Assembly: GCA_023435895.1 (NCBI GenBank)
Contig: JAEZLH010000027.1
Location: 124,001-188,000, forward strand
DNA from: Bacillota bacterium
GTDB lineage: Bacteria; Bacillota; Clostridia; Lachnospirales; Lachnospiraceae
Length of the DNA: 64,000 bases
Direction: 5' to 3'
Shown: piece after piece, positions 53,630-63,504 of the stretch
How positions within the stretch are numbered: position 1 is the first letter of the stretch
Layout of the letters: the number at the start of each line of letters is the position of its first letter
Notes under the pieces: model-generated
Told to the model about the DNA's origin: nothing
Database searches by the model: none
What the model saw: only the letters and a program-made list of their open reading frames with translations
Program-made: the position numbers and the translations under genes

Positions 53630-54583
53630 ATGAACAAGCAACCATTAATTATATTAACTGGACCAACCTCGGTGGGGAAAACAGCCTTATCCATTGCTCT
53701 TGCGAAAGCAATCGGAGGAGAGATTATTTCGGCGGATTCCATGCAGGTGTATAAGTTCATGGATATTGGTACGGCAAAAATCTCAAAATCAGAAATGCAA
53801 GGAGTTCCTCATTATTTAATCGATGAATTGGAGCCTGACGAGGAGTTCAATGTAGTGCGTTTTCAACAACTGGCAAAACATTATATGCAGGAAATCTATG
53901 AGAGAAATAAAATCCCAATTTTGGTGGGGGGTACCGGCTTTTACATCCAGGCAGTTCTGAATGATATCGATTTTACAGAGAATGAAAATGATTATGCATA
54001 TCGTACAGAACTAGAGGAGTTATATGAGGAGAAGGGTGCCTCGTATCTATACCATAGGTTGGAGGATATTGATCCCGAAAGTGCCAAAGCAATACATCCG
54101 AATAATATTAAAAAAGTAATCCGTGCACTGGAATATGCAAAGCAAACTGGGGAGAGAATCTCTGAACACAACAAGGAGCAGAAGGAGAAAGAATCACCAT
54201 ATGAGTTTTGCTATTTTGTTCTAAACAGAGAACGTTCAAAATTATATGAAACCATAAATTGCAGGGTTGATAAAATGCTTCAGGACGGTTTAGTGGATGA
54301 AGTAAAAGAATTGGCAGAGCGCGGATATAACAGAGAGATGGTATCCATGCAGGGGCTTGGCTATAAAGAAATTTTATCCTATCTTAACGGTGAATTAAGT
54401 TATGAAGAGGCAATCGATATTCTGAAACGAGATACCAGACATTTTGCAAAGCGTCAGATTACTTGGTTTAAGAGAGAAAAGGAAGTAAACTGGGTAAATC
54501 GTGAAGAGTATGCATCGGAACAAGAAATATTGCGTCATATGATAGATTGTCTGAAAGAGAAGAAAATAATCAGTTGCATATAA
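53630..54583 (+). CDS. miaA: tRNA dimethylallyltransferase MiaA
   Basis: Adds dimethylallyl to A37 of UNN-reading tRNAs, using DMAPP made by the IspH enzyme also encoded here. P-loop GPTSVGKTAL (near 10), SADSMQVYKFMDIGTAK and GGTGFYIQAVL are the family signatures; 317 residues. GAGAGGA lies 6 nt before ATG 53630, after the palindromic element. The mutS-mutL-miaA order is widely conserved; hfq, often next, is absent. Confidence 0.96.
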   Translation: MNKQPLIILTGPTSVGKTALSIALAKAIGGEIISADSMQVYKFMDIGTAKISKSEMQGVPHYLIDELEPDEEFNVVRFQQLAKHYMQEIYERNKIPILVGGTGFYIQAVLNDIDFTENENDYAYRTELEELYEEKGASYLYHRLEDIDPESAKAIHPNNIKKVIRALEYAKQTGERISEHNKEQKEKESPYEFCYFVLNRERSKLYETINCRVDKMLQDGLVDEVKELAERGYNREMVSMQGLGYKEILSYLNGELSYEEAIDILKRDTRHFAKRQITWFKREKEVNWVNREEYASEQEILRHMIDCLKEKKIISCI

Positions 54584-54620
54584 CAAATATATTATGTAAA
54601 CTATAACGGAGGATGAACCA

Positions 54621-55910
54621 TTGGACATAAATGAATTATTCGAAACTTATCGTTCCTTAGGAATTGATGATAAGGTAATTACTTATTGTGAAAAGATAGC
54701 ACAGGAGCTTGAACCAAGATTTAAAGAGATTGACCGAGTTGCCGAGTTAAATCAGATGAAGGTGTTAAAGGCTATGCAGGAGAATCGCTTAAGCGATGTG
54801 CATTTTGCTGCTACAACAGGTTATGGGTACAATGATATGGGAAGGGATACGCTGGAGAAGGTTTATGCAGATATCTTTCGAACAGAGGATGCCTTGGTCA
54901 GACCACAGTTGATCAGCGGAACTCATGCTCTTACCATTGCATTGTCCGGTAATTTAAGGCCGGGTGATGAAATCTTGTCGCCGGTAGGTAAGCCATATGA
55001 TACTTTGGAGGGCGTCATAGGAATCACTCCATCTAAGGGCTCACTGGCGGAATATGGCATTACGTATTCACAGGTGGATCTTCTTTCGGACGGAGGTTTT
55101 GATTGGGAGGGCATTAAAGCAGCGATTAATTCCAGGACAAAACTTGTAACAATACAGCGTTCCAAGGGCTATGCAAGCAGACCCACTTTATCAGTAAAAC
55201 GAATCGGAGAGTTAATCTCATTTATTAAAGCAATAAAGCCCGAAGTAATCTGTATGGTGGACAATTGCTATGGTGAATTTGTGGATACGATAGAACCGAC
55301 TCAGGTAGGTGCGGATTTATGCGTTGGTTCATTGATTAAGAATCCCGGTGGTGGTTTGGCTCCCATAGGCGGATATATTGTAGGAAAGCAGGAATATGTT
55401 GAAAATGCTTCCTATCGTTTGACAGCACCAGGTTTAGGGAAAGAAGTAGGAGCAACCCTAGGGTTAAATGCACTTCTTTTTCAAGGATTATTCCTATCTC
55501 CACAGGTTGTATCAGGAGCTTTAAAAGGAGCAATTTTTGCGGCAAATATTTATGAAAGACTGGGATATAGCGTACATCCCAATTCTACGGAGGAACGTTT
55601 TGATATCATTCAGGCTATTACTTTGAATGCACCGGAAGCGGTGATTGCATTCTGTAAAGGCATTCAGGCAGCGGCACCGGTGGATAGTTATGTATCTCCT
55701 GAGCCATGGGCTATGCCTGGATATACCTGTGATGTTATCATGGCAGCTGGAGCGTTTGTACAGGGATCTTCCATCGAGTTATCCGCAGATGCCCCGATTA
55801 AGCCGCCCTATACAGTGTTCTTTCAGGGAGGTTTGACTTGGTATCATGCGAAGTTCGGTATATTGATGTCAGTTCAAAAACTTTATGAAGCTGGAATACT
55901 GAAGCTATAG
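54621..55910 (+). CDS. ynbB: Methionine gamma-lyase/aluminium-resistance family PLP enzyme (YnbB)
   Basis: 429-residue PLP-dependent enzyme of the Cys/Met-metabolism fold. Conserved blocks include FAATTGYGYNDMGRD, LISGTHALT, RSKGYASRP and the GSLIKNPGGGLAPIGGYI region, which probably carries the PLP lysine. In Bacillus ynbB lies by miaA-hfq; annotated variously as aluminium-resistance or methionine gamma-lyase family, without firm function. TTG start; GGAGG lies 8 nt upstream. It is 37 nt from miaA and probably in the same transcript. Confidence 0.87.
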   Translation: MDINELFETYRSLGIDDKVITYCEKIAQELEPRFKEIDRVAELNQMKVLKAMQENRLSDVHFAATTGYGYNDMGRDTLEKVYADIFRTEDALVRPQLISGTHALTIALSGNLRPGDEILSPVGKPYDTLEGVIGITPSKGSLAEYGITYSQVDLLSDGGFDWEGIKAAINSRTKLVTIQRSKGYASRPTLSVKRIGELISFIKAIKPEVICMVDNCYGEFVDTIEPTQVGADLCVGSLIKNPGGGLAPIGGYIVGKQEYVENASYRLTAPGLGKEVGATLGLNALLFQGLFLSPQVVSGALKGAIFAANIYERLGYSVHPNSTEERFDIIQAITLNAPEAVIAFCKGIQAAAPVDSYVSPEPWAMPGYTCDVIMAAGAFVQGSSIELSADAPIKPPYTVFFQGGLTWYHAKFGILMSVQKLYEAGILKL

Positions 55911-56183
55911 ATTATGAACAATCATGAATGTTACAACGTGAATATGCTACAACATATAGAATTAAACCCGTTGTTTCAAATAGATATGGTGTGAATTTGA
56001 AAATAAAAGACGATTTTTGGGATTAAAAACTTAGTCTATTAGCACCATAAAAATTAGTTTCAAGTATACAAAATTATCTCATTATGGTAATATATTATAT
56101 ATTAATGATGTAATACGTAATAAATGTGGATTTATTCACCATAGAAAGAGGCGATAAAATCCAATACGAAAGGAGACAAACTT
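55911..56183. other. Gap between ynbB and the DUF4321 gene
   Basis: Strongly A/T-rich, with no terminator or RNA gene recognised; several TATAAT-like words occur but none has a matching -35. Confidence 0.35.
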
Positions 56184-56465
56184 ATGGCCAAAAATTCACG
56201 GTCTTTTGGCAAAAATTATTGGGCGTTGTTTCTTTTATTGTTGCTTGGAATTGTCCTTGGTGGGTTTCTTGGACAGCTGACAAAAAGTATCGATGTATTA
56301 AAGTGGTTGAATTATGGCAAGGACTTTTCAATTGGCGGAGCAAAGAACAATGTAATGACGCTTGATCTTGCAGTTCTTGTTATTCATTTTGGATTACAGA
56401 TTAAAATAACGATCGGAAGTGTAATCGGTGCAGCATTGGCCGTTTTCATTTATAAAAAGCTTTGA
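56184..56465 (+). CDS. DUF4321 small membrane protein
   Basis: 93 residues, two membrane helices (about 12-33 and 70-90) with a polar loop between. The pattern SFGKNYWALFLLLLLGIVLGGFLG matches the DUF4321 family, found in Clostridia near radC and mreB, so a cell-envelope role is likely but unproven. AAAGGAG lies 8 nt before the ATG. The other frame here (56126-56365) lacks such support. Confidence 0.75.
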   Translation: MAKNSRSFGKNYWALFLLLLLGIVLGGFLGQLTKSIDVLKWLNYGKDFSIGGAKNNVMTLDLAVLVIHFGLQIKITIGSVIGAALAVFIYKKL

Positions 56466-56503
56466 TAATTTAATAATCATCCGACTGATTTCTTGGAGAG
56501 AAA

Positions 56504-56538
56504 CAAAGTGTAAGAAGTGTAATCTTCTTTATACTTTG
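56504..56538 (+). promoter_or_regulatory. Hairpin just upstream of radC
   Basis: CAAAGTGTAAGAAG pairs with CTTCTTTATACTTTG (14 bp, one bulge, one G-U) directly in front of the radC ribosome binding site. No T-run. Confidence 0.45.
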
Positions 56539-56552
56539 AATGGAGGATGACA

Positions 56553-57251
56553 ATGAAAGAAAGTTATTTAACAGTTAAGGAATTACCAGCTTCAGAACGA
56601 CCTTATGAAAAATGCGAAAAATATGGGACAGAATCATTATCCGATGCAGAATTGCTAGCAGTAATACTTCGTACCGGCTCAAAGCATTTAAGAGCAATTG
56701 ACTTGGCAATGAATATACTCAATTATTCACCCTCCCACAAAGGATTAAAGGGACTGAATTACCTGACAATGAAAGATTTGGTTAAGGTCAAGGGGATTGG
56801 GCGTGTGAAAGCAATTGAACTGCAATGCCTTACTGAAATCACAAAACGAATGGCGAAAGAAATCCATCTGGAGCAATTTAAACTGGTGACTCCAAAGAGT
56901 GTTGCGGATTATTACATGCAGGATATGAGGCACCTGACTAGAGAACAGGTGCTGCTTTTAATGATGGACTCGAAGAATAAATTAATAAGGGATATGATTA
57001 TATCCGAAGGAACCGTCAATACTTCCATTATGCCAATACGAGAAATCATGGTGAATGCGGTAAGACATGACGCAGTGAATATCATTCTGCTTCATAATCA
57101 TCCAAGCGGAGATCCAACACCAAGCGCGGAAGATATCAGAGTAACCAAGAGGATTACCGAGGCATCGAATTTAATCGGTGTAACGCTTATGGATCACATA
57201 ATAATTGGTGATAATAGATATATCAGTTTTAAAGAACAAGGGATCATATAA
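56553..57251 (+). CDS. radC: DNA repair-like protein RadC (JAMM/MPN+ domain)
   Basis: 232 residues. A helix-hairpin-helix N-terminal part (LSDAELLAVILRTG; VKGIGRVKAIEL) is followed by a JAMM domain with the metal motif HNHPSGDPTPSAED. Named for DNA repair, but the repair role is in doubt for the family. GGAGG lies 6 nt before ATG 56553; ATG 56547 is too close. It precedes mreB, as in Bacillus. Confidence 0.9.
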   Translation: MKESYLTVKELPASERPYEKCEKYGTESLSDAELLAVILRTGSKHLRAIDLAMNILNYSPSHKGLKGLNYLTMKDLVKVKGIGRVKAIELQCLTEITKRMAKEIHLEQFKLVTPKSVADYYMQDMRHLTREQVLLLMMDSKNKLIRDMIISEGTVNTSIMPIREIMVNAVRHDAVNIILLHNHPSGDPTPSAEDIRVTKRITEASNLIGVTLMDHIIIGDNRYISFKEQGII

Positions 57252-57326
57252 ATAACGATTAGATGAAAAGTGGACCATTCTTATGAGCTACATAACATAA
57301 TTGATGAAACTTAGCAGGAGGGAAAA

Positions 57327-58346
57327 ATGGCGTCAAAAGTATATGGTATAGATTTTGGAACAAGTACATTAAAGATTTATAAGAAGGGACAGGGGATTAT
57401 TCTCAATGAGCGAAATGTCATAGCAGTTACGGATAAGAAAAGCGTAAAGGCATGTGGTGACGACGCGTATGAAATGTATGAGAAGGCGCCTTCCAATATA
57501 TTGGTTACCTATCCGGTACGTAACGGAGTAATTGCCGATGTGGCAAATATGATGGCTTTGTTAACTAGTTTTATGAGTAAGAGCAACGGATTAAAGAAGC
57601 TCGGTGCGGCGGATTATATTGTTGCAACCCCTACGGATATCACCGAAGTGGAACGTAGATCATTTTACGATTTGATTGCCAGCTCAGGATTAAAGGTAGG
57701 CCGAATTAAAATAGTGGAGAAACCCATAGCAGATGCGTTAGGCGCAGGACTTGAAGTAATGACTGCAAGAGGAGTTATGATTGTGGATATCGGTGCAGAT
57801 ACAACGGAAGTTTCCATACTTTCTTTGGGCGGTATTGTATTGAGTAAATTGATACCTGTTGGTGGTAATAAGCTGGATGAAGCAATCAAGAATATTGTTA
57901 AGAAAAAATACAATTTATATATTGGTGATAAGACAGCTGAGAATATCAAGAAGAAACTTGCATCAGCATTTCCAACTTTACAGGCTTCTGTAAAAGTATA
58001 TGGACGTGATGTGGTAAACGGACTTCCCAGTGAGATGGAGATTAACTCTACCGATGTATTTGAAGCCATATCAGAATATCTGTATTCAATCATTGATGCA
58101 ATTCGCATTATATTGGAGAGAACGCCACCTGAGATTTCCTCCGATATCATCGAAAGTGGTATTTATATTACGGGAGGCTCTGCAAAGATATTTGCACTGG
58201 ATGAACTTCTTCATAAAGAAACAGATTTAAAGATTAATATTTGTCCTGAACCGGCGAATACGGTAGTGAACGGTCTGGGTAAGATTATTGAAGACAATAA
58301 GCTGTCCGTATTGGCAGATGCGATAAAAACAAAGAATTATGTATGA
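57327..58346 (+). CDS. mreB: Rod shape-determining protein MreB
   Basis: Bacterial actin that steers peptidoglycan synthesis along the side wall. ATP-binding motifs YGIDFGTSTLKIY (phosphate 1), DIGADTTEVSIL (phosphate 2) and YITGGSAKI (adenosine) are intact; 339 residues. AGGAGGG is 5 nt before the ATG. It heads mreB-mreC-mreD-PBP2-minC-minD. Confidence 0.96.
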   Translation: MASKVYGIDFGTSTLKIYKKGQGIILNERNVIAVTDKKSVKACGDDAYEMYEKAPSNILVTYPVRNGVIADVANMMALLTSFMSKSNGLKKLGAADYIVATPTDITEVERRSFYDLIASSGLKVGRIKIVEKPIADALGAGLEVMTARGVMIVDIGADTTEVSILSLGGIVLSKLIPVGGNKLDEAIKNIVKKKYNLYIGDKTAENIKKKLASAFPTLQASVKVYGRDVVNGLPSEMEINSTDVFEAISEYLYSIIDAIRIILERTPPEISSDIIESGIYITGGSAKIFALDELLHKETDLKINICPEPANTVVNGLGKIIEDNKLSVLADAIKTKNYV

Positions 58347-58441
58347 TGGAATACAAAACCGATCTTTTATAGGAATGGTATTATAAAATATGAAGGGGCT
58401 GGAACCATTTGACCGTTCATATCAGTAAGGTGGAGATAAAA

Positions 58442-59293
58442 ATGAGGCGAAAAACCAAGATTAAATTAAATCCGAAGCATGTGGTGATAACATGTGCTAT
58501 CCTATTACTAGGGTTGATTGTTTTTTCTTTTAAATTCGGAGAACAATTATCTCCGGTGAAGGATGCAGTCGGAACGGTTGTAACTCCTATGCAAAAGGGA
58601 ATTAATTCAATTGGCTCTTATATTTCAAGCGGAATTAATAATTTGAAAAGTATACAGGTGCTTCAGGAAGAAAATGCAAAGCTGAAAGATGAAGTAAGTA
58701 CGCTATCCTATACAAATAATCTCCTTCTACAGGATAAATATGAATTGGACGAGCTTCGCAAACTCTATAAACTGGATCAAAAATATATTGATTATCCCAA
58801 GGTGGCTGCACATGTCATTGGTAAGGATCCGAGTAATTGGTATAACATATTTAAAATTGATAAGGGCACAAAAGACGGATTGGCAAAGCATATGAATGTA
58901 ATTGCCGGTGACGGACTGGTTGGTGAAATTATCGAAGTACATTATAATTATTCCATCGTCAGAGCAATTATTGATGATAATAGCATGGTTTATGGTATGT
59001 TCTTAAAATCCTCCGACGAATGTGTAGTACAAGGTGATTTACAATTGCTGGACAGTGGTAAAATTAGGGTAAAAATGATTGGTAAGGATGCTGACATAAA
59101 AGAGGGTGATGAAATTGTCACCTCAAGAAGCAGTAATAACTTCCTTCAGGGGATTTCCATTGGATATGTGTCCGACATTAAGATGGCGTCCGATAATTTG
59201 ACAAAGACGGCACTATTGACACCCACAGTTAACTTTAATCATCTTCAGGAAGTTTTGATTATAACTAAGTTGAATGAACCTTTGATAAAATAA
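58442..59293 (+). CDS. mreC: Rod shape-determining protein MreC
   Basis: Membrane-anchored scaffold of the elongasome. Short basic N-terminus, one transmembrane helix (about 15-34), a coiled coil (about 65-105; QVLQEENAKLKDEV) and a beta-rich extracellular domain (to 283). GGTGGAG lies 5 nt before ATG 58442; the longer frame from TTG 58409 would start before it. mreD follows by 16 nt. Confidence 0.92.
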   Translation: MRRKTKIKLNPKHVVITCAILLLGLIVFSFKFGEQLSPVKDAVGTVVTPMQKGINSIGSYISSGINNLKSIQVLQEENAKLKDEVSTLSYTNNLLLQDKYELDELRKLYKLDQKYIDYPKVAAHVIGKDPSNWYNIFKIDKGTKDGLAKHMNVIAGDGLVGEIIEVHYNYSIVRAIIDDNSMVYGMFLKSSDECVVQGDLQLLDSGKIRVKMIGKDADIKEGDEIVTSRSSNNFLQGISIGYVSDIKMASDNLTKTALLTPTVNFNHLQEVLIITKLNEPLIK

Positions 59294-59309
59294 AAAAGTA
59301 GGTATCTTT

Positions 59310-59819
59310 GTGAAACGATTTATTGTATATTTTCTAGAAATACTAATTTGTTATTTAATCCAATCGACCTTGTATCGATATGTCGGTCTGGCAGATATCA
59401 TGCCGAATCTTTTATTAATATTGATTGTCTCCATCGCGTATATGAGGGGTAACATGATTGGACTTACGATCGGATTGTTTTCCGGTCTGTTAGTTGACTT
59501 AATGTATGCAAGTTATGTAGTCGGAATCAGAGCGTTGCTATTTATGCTTCTCGGATATTTAATTGGATTTTTACACAAATATTATTCGGAGGATGATTAC
59601 ACTTTGCCTATTGTTATTATAGCCGTTTCTGATTTGATTTATAATTTCTTTTACTATGTGTTTGAGTATTTGCTCCGAGGCCGCATGAACATCGTATTTT
59701 ATATGAGAAGAATTGTATTGCCTGAGATTATTTATACGGTGGTGGTTTCCATTCTTTTGTACAAGCTGCTACATACAATTAATAATCGAATGTATCGTGA
59801 GCCTGATAAGGAGGTATAA
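59310..59819 (+). CDS. mreD: Rod shape-determining protein MreD
   Basis: 169-residue integral membrane protein with five or six predicted helices covering nearly the whole length; short YLIQSTLYR/LLVDLMYASYVVGIRAL segments match the family. GTG start with AGTAGG about 6 nt upstream. The next gene starts 3 nt after its stop. Confidence 0.88.
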   Translation: MKRFIVYFLEILICYLIQSTLYRYVGLADIMPNLLLILIVSIAYMRGNMIGLTIGLFSGLLVDLMYASYVVGIRALLFMLLGYLIGFLHKYYSEDDYTLPIVIIAVSDLIYNFFYYVFEYLLRGRMNIVFYMRRIVLPEIIYTVVVSILLYKLLHTINNRMYREPDKEV

Positions 59820-59821
59820 GA

Positions 59822-62650
59822 TTGTTTGATGTATTTTTGGATTATATGAAGGGACTGTTGAAATCTAGGATTTTTCCGATTACAATCATATATCTGATTC
59901 TGTTCGGTATCGTAATTCATAGACTTTTCATTCTTCAAATAGTGGAAGGGCCAACAATTCAGGATAAAACTGAAATTAAGGATGGTCGAAGTAGAGATAT
60001 TGACAGCCCAAGAGGGAATATATATGACCGTGATGGAAAGTTGTTGGCATCAAATACGCTTTCCTATTCTGTTATTATGACAGATAATACCAGTATTAAG
60101 ACAAATGAGAAAAAGAATGCCATTATTTATGATATGATAAAGCTCATTGAGAAAAATGGAGATACTGTGGATAATGAGTTCTTTATTAAAAAGAACGAAC
60201 AGGGAAAATTGGAATTTACCGTAACAGATGAAAATGCGTTAATGCGTATAAAGAAAAATGTATATACCTATGCTTTAAATGATAAAAAAGAATTGACAGA
60301 TGAGCAAAAGAAGGCTACTGCTCAGGATGTATATGATTTTTTACGAACTAGCAAGGGTTACGAGAAGACAATTACCATGTTTGAAATATCAGATAAATAT
60401 TCCGTAGAAGACACATTAAAAATCATGAATATCCGCTATATGCTCTTATGTAATTATCCAAGGTATTTACCCATTACCATTGCATCCAATGTAAATAACA
60501 AGACAATTGCGGCTATTGAAGAAAATGGCGCTGATCTTAGCGGTGTTGAAGTTCGTCAGAAGGCGAATCGTGTATACCAGGATGGAATTTATTTTTCGAA
60601 TATTCTTGGTTATACCGGTGGGGTTAGCGCCGAAGAGTATGACGAGTTAAAAGACAAGGGATATAATCAGTCTGATCTGATAGGAAAGACTGGAATTGAG
60701 AAAACCTTTGAAGATGTCCTTCGTGGAGTCAAGGGTGTAGAAGATGTCACTGTTAATTCCTACGGTAAAGTAGAAGAGATTAAGACGAAGAAAGAGCCGG
60801 TTGCAGGAAATGATATCTATCTTACGATTAAGGCCGATTTACAAAAAACCACGTATCATCTATTGGAGAGAAAGCTTGCGGACATCCTTTTAGAATTTAT
60901 TACTCCGAACATGGACTATGGTACAAAGGGAGAATCCGATAAAAATATTCTGATCCCAATTTATGAGGTATATAACGCACTCATTAAGAACAATGTGATT
61001 GATATTAATCATTTTGCTGCTGACGATGCAAAGGATCTTGAAAAGAGCGTATATAATAAATTCTTAAATAAACGCTCCGGAGTTTTTGAAGATTTGAATT
61101 CGTTCTTAAAGATGAACAATACCGTTACCAATAAAAATGCTGGGAATATGGAAGACTATCTTGATTATTTTTATACGGTAATGTTAAATAACAAACTGAT
61201 TATAAAGGATAATGATGACAAGACCTTGCAGGATTATCAGAATGATAAAATTAGTTTAAGCCAATTCCTTCAATATGCATTATCAAAAAATTGGGTGGAT
61301 TTGAAACAGCTTAAGGTAGGGGACAAGTATTTCAGCACGGAAGAATTATATCAGAAGCTGATTGATTATACGGAAGATATCTTGAAAAAGGATAGTGCAT
61401 TTAATAAAATGATTTACAAAGATTTGATATTTTCCCATAATTTATCAGGAAGTGAAATTTGTCTTTTATTATATGACCAAGGTGTGTTAAAATATAATGA
61501 GGACGAAGTAAGTGATTTAAGAGCAGGCAGAATCTCCGCTTATACGTTTATGCGTAAAAAAATAGATTCGCTAGCCATAACACCTGCAATGCTCGCATTA
61601 GAACCTTGCAGCGGTTCCGTTGTTATTACAGATCCACGTAATGGAGATGTTCTGGCGATGGTCACATATCCAAGCTATGACAATAATAGATATTCCGGTA
61701 AGATAGATACAGCTTATTATAATAAAATTTATAACGATCTATCCTATCCTTCTATGAATCGACCATTGATGTCAAGAATTATACCTGGATCAACCTTTAA
61801 AATGATTACCTCCTTTGCCGCTTTGGAGGAGAATAAAGTTCGCGCTAGTGATAAAATCTTTGATGAATTTGAATTTGAGAAGACCTCACCACATGCATTT
61901 TGTATGCATCATCACGGCACTGTTGATTTGATAGATGCAATCCAGGTGTCATGTAACTACTTCTTTTATGAGATGGGCTGGAGGTTGAATGGAAATTCCG
62001 GCTCTGCCAGTAAGACACTTGGACTTGACAAACTTGCTAAATATGCAACTATTTTGGGAATAAATGAAAAGTCCGGTATTGAGCTAAATGAATTGAAGCC
62101 ACAGATGTCAACGGTGGATGCGGTTCGTTCCTCAATTGGTCAGGGAACCAATTATTTTACACCTGCACAAATCGCAAAATATGCAACAACTTTGGCAGCA
62201 AGAGGTACCTGCTATGATTTGACAGTACTTGAGAAAGTAGTGAGCAATGAAGGGAAGGTAATTAAAGACAATAAAGCAAAAATATCACACGAGGCTACCG
62301 GCGTTAAAAGTTCCACATGGAATGCGGTTCTTCAGGGTATGTATAATGTTGCCAATGAAAGCAAGGGAACAGCATATAATTATTTTAAGGATTTCGGAGT
62401 AAAAGTTGCAGGTAAGACCGGTACTGCCCAGATCAATTATTTTCACCCAAGTAATGCTCTATTTGTATCGTTTGCTCCATTTGATAAACCTGAGGTTTCT
62501 GTTACGGTGGCTATTCCGAACGGTTACTCATCTGCTTATGCTGCGTCCTTGGCAAAGAATGTTTATTCCTATTATTTCGGTTATAAGGATGAAAAGTCTT
62601 TAATGCAAAAAGCAGATGGTACAAAAAAACCGAATGGCTATGTGGATTAA
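59822..62650 (+). CDS. mrdA: Penicillin-binding protein 2-type transpeptidase with an insertion
   Basis: Peptidoglycan transpeptidase of the elongasome. Residues 17-37 are a membrane anchor, 60-330 the dimerisation/pedestal domain (DSPRGNIYDRDGKLLASNT), and the C-terminal part the transpeptidase: SxxK STFK 657-660, SxN at 710-712 and KTGT 865-868. At 942 residues it is about 300 longer than standard PBP2; the extra is a lysine/aspartate-rich region between about 345 and 592, before LEPCSGSVVI. TTG start, AAGGAGG 7 nt upstream. Gene position says elongation rather than division. Confidence 0.92.
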   Translation: MFDVFLDYMKGLLKSRIFPITIIYLILFGIVIHRLFILQIVEGPTIQDKTEIKDGRSRDIDSPRGNIYDRDGKLLASNTLSYSVIMTDNTSIKTNEKKNAIIYDMIKLIEKNGDTVDNEFFIKKNEQGKLEFTVTDENALMRIKKNVYTYALNDKKELTDEQKKATAQDVYDFLRTSKGYEKTITMFEISDKYSVEDTLKIMNIRYMLLCNYPRYLPITIASNVNNKTIAAIEENGADLSGVEVRQKANRVYQDGIYFSNILGYTGGVSAEEYDELKDKGYNQSDLIGKTGIEKTFEDVLRGVKGVEDVTVNSYGKVEEIKTKKEPVAGNDIYLTIKADLQKTTYHLLERKLADILLEFITPNMDYGTKGESDKNILIPIYEVYNALIKNNVIDINHFAADDAKDLEKSVYNKFLNKRSGVFEDLNSFLKMNNTVTNKNAGNMEDYLDYFYTVMLNNKLIIKDNDDKTLQDYQNDKISLSQFLQYALSKNWVDLKQLKVGDKYFSTEELYQKLIDYTEDILKKDSAFNKMIYKDLIFSHNLSGSEICLLLYDQGVLKYNEDEVSDLRAGRISAYTFMRKKIDSLAITPAMLALEPCSGSVVITDPRNGDVLAMVTYPSYDNNRYSGKIDTAYYNKIYNDLSYPSMNRPLMSRIIPGSTFKMITSFAALEENKVRASDKIFDEFEFEKTSPHAFCMHHHGTVDLIDAIQVSCNYFFYEMGWRLNGNSGSASKTLGLDKLAKYATILGINEKSGIELNELKPQMSTVDAVRSSIGQGTNYFTPAQIAKYATTLAARGTCYDLTVLEKVVSNEGKVIKDNKAKISHEATGVKSSTWNAVLQGMYNVANESKGTAYNYFKDFGVKVAGKTGTAQINYFHPSNALFVSFAPFDKPEVSVTVAIPNGYSSAYAASLAKNVYSYYFGYKDEKSLMQKADGTKKPNGYVD

Positions 62651-62701
62651 TGGAAAGAAGGGTAAAATACCTTCTAAATGACTCAGAGAAGGAGTAAATT
62701 A

Positions 62702-63367
62702 ATGAATAATTCAGTCATAATAAAGGGCAATAAATATGGCATAGTAGTTGTATTAAGCCCGGATGAGCCATTCGAAGAATTAAAGCTTATTATAGCTGAT
62801 AAATTCAGGGAATCCAGCAAGTTTTTTGAGAATGCAAAGATGGCAATCAGCTTTGAAGGAAGAAAGCTCACTACTCAGGAGCAAAGGGAAATATTAGAAG
62901 TGATTGGTGAAAATGCTGATATGCATATCGTTTGCATTATGGATCATGATGAAGAACTACAAAATCAATTCCAAAAGACATTAGATCAAAGGCTGATGGA
63001 ATTATCCAATAATACAGGACAGTTCTATAAGGGGATTTTACGTTCTGGCGCCTCCTTGGAATTTGAAACCAGCGTCATCATTATTGGTGATGTAAATCAT
63101 GGAGCAAGGGTTGTATCCAAAGGAAATATTATTGTATTAGGAGCTCTTAAGGGAACTGCTTTTGCAGGTGCAACCGGTAATACGAACTCTTTTGTTGTGG
63201 CACTGGATATGAATCCGACTCAGATTAGAATTGCGGATACTATTGCAAGAGCTCCGGACAAGCCCATAAAAGAGGAGCTTAGGGAAGCAAAAATAGCGTT
63301 TTTAGAGGATGGGAATATTTATATTGAGCCGCTTAATAAGAACGTACTCCAAGACATCAATCTATAA
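62702..63367 (+). CDS. minC: Septum site-determining protein MinC
   Basis: Inhibits FtsZ ring formation away from midcell together with MinD. A small N-terminal domain (1-100) is followed by a linker and the C-terminal beta-helix (LRSGASLEFETSVIIIGDVNHGARVVSKGNI, ALKGTAFAGATG), typical of MinC. ATG 62702 lies 7 nt after GAAGGAG and gives 221 residues. It is 51 nt after the PBP2 gene. Confidence 0.92.
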   Translation: MNNSVIIKGNKYGIVVVLSPDEPFEELKLIIADKFRESSKFFENAKMAISFEGRKLTTQEQREILEVIGENADMHIVCIMDHDEELQNQFQKTLDQRLMELSNNTGQFYKGILRSGASLEFETSVIIIGDVNHGARVVSKGNIIVLGALKGTAFAGATGNTNSFVVALDMNPTQIRIADTIARAPDKPIKEELREAKIAFLEDGNIYIEPLNKNVLQDINL

Positions 63368-63414
63368 GTGGCGAATTAAATATAATATTTATGATTTGGG
63401 GATAATCTTGATTT

Positions 63415-63486
63415 GTTTTGGAGAGTATTCTCAGTAATATGAGGGGTTTTTCCGAAAGTTTTGGAGACATTCCTCCGATAATATGA
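63415..63486. repeat. 28-29-bp imperfect direct repeat before minD
   Basis: GTTTTGGAGAGTATTCTC... (63415-63442) and GTTTTGGAGACATTCCTCC... (63458-63486) both end in AATATGA. Each carries a tiny hairpin (GAGA/TCTC; GGAG/CTCC). Confidence 0.7.
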
Positions 63487-63504
63487 TAAAGGACTGGTGG
63501 AAAA

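Noticed and set aside
56126..56365. 79-codon frame overlapping the DUF4321 gene
   Set aside because: Trp/Lys-rich translation in another frame; the DUF4321 frame has the ribosome binding site and membrane helices.
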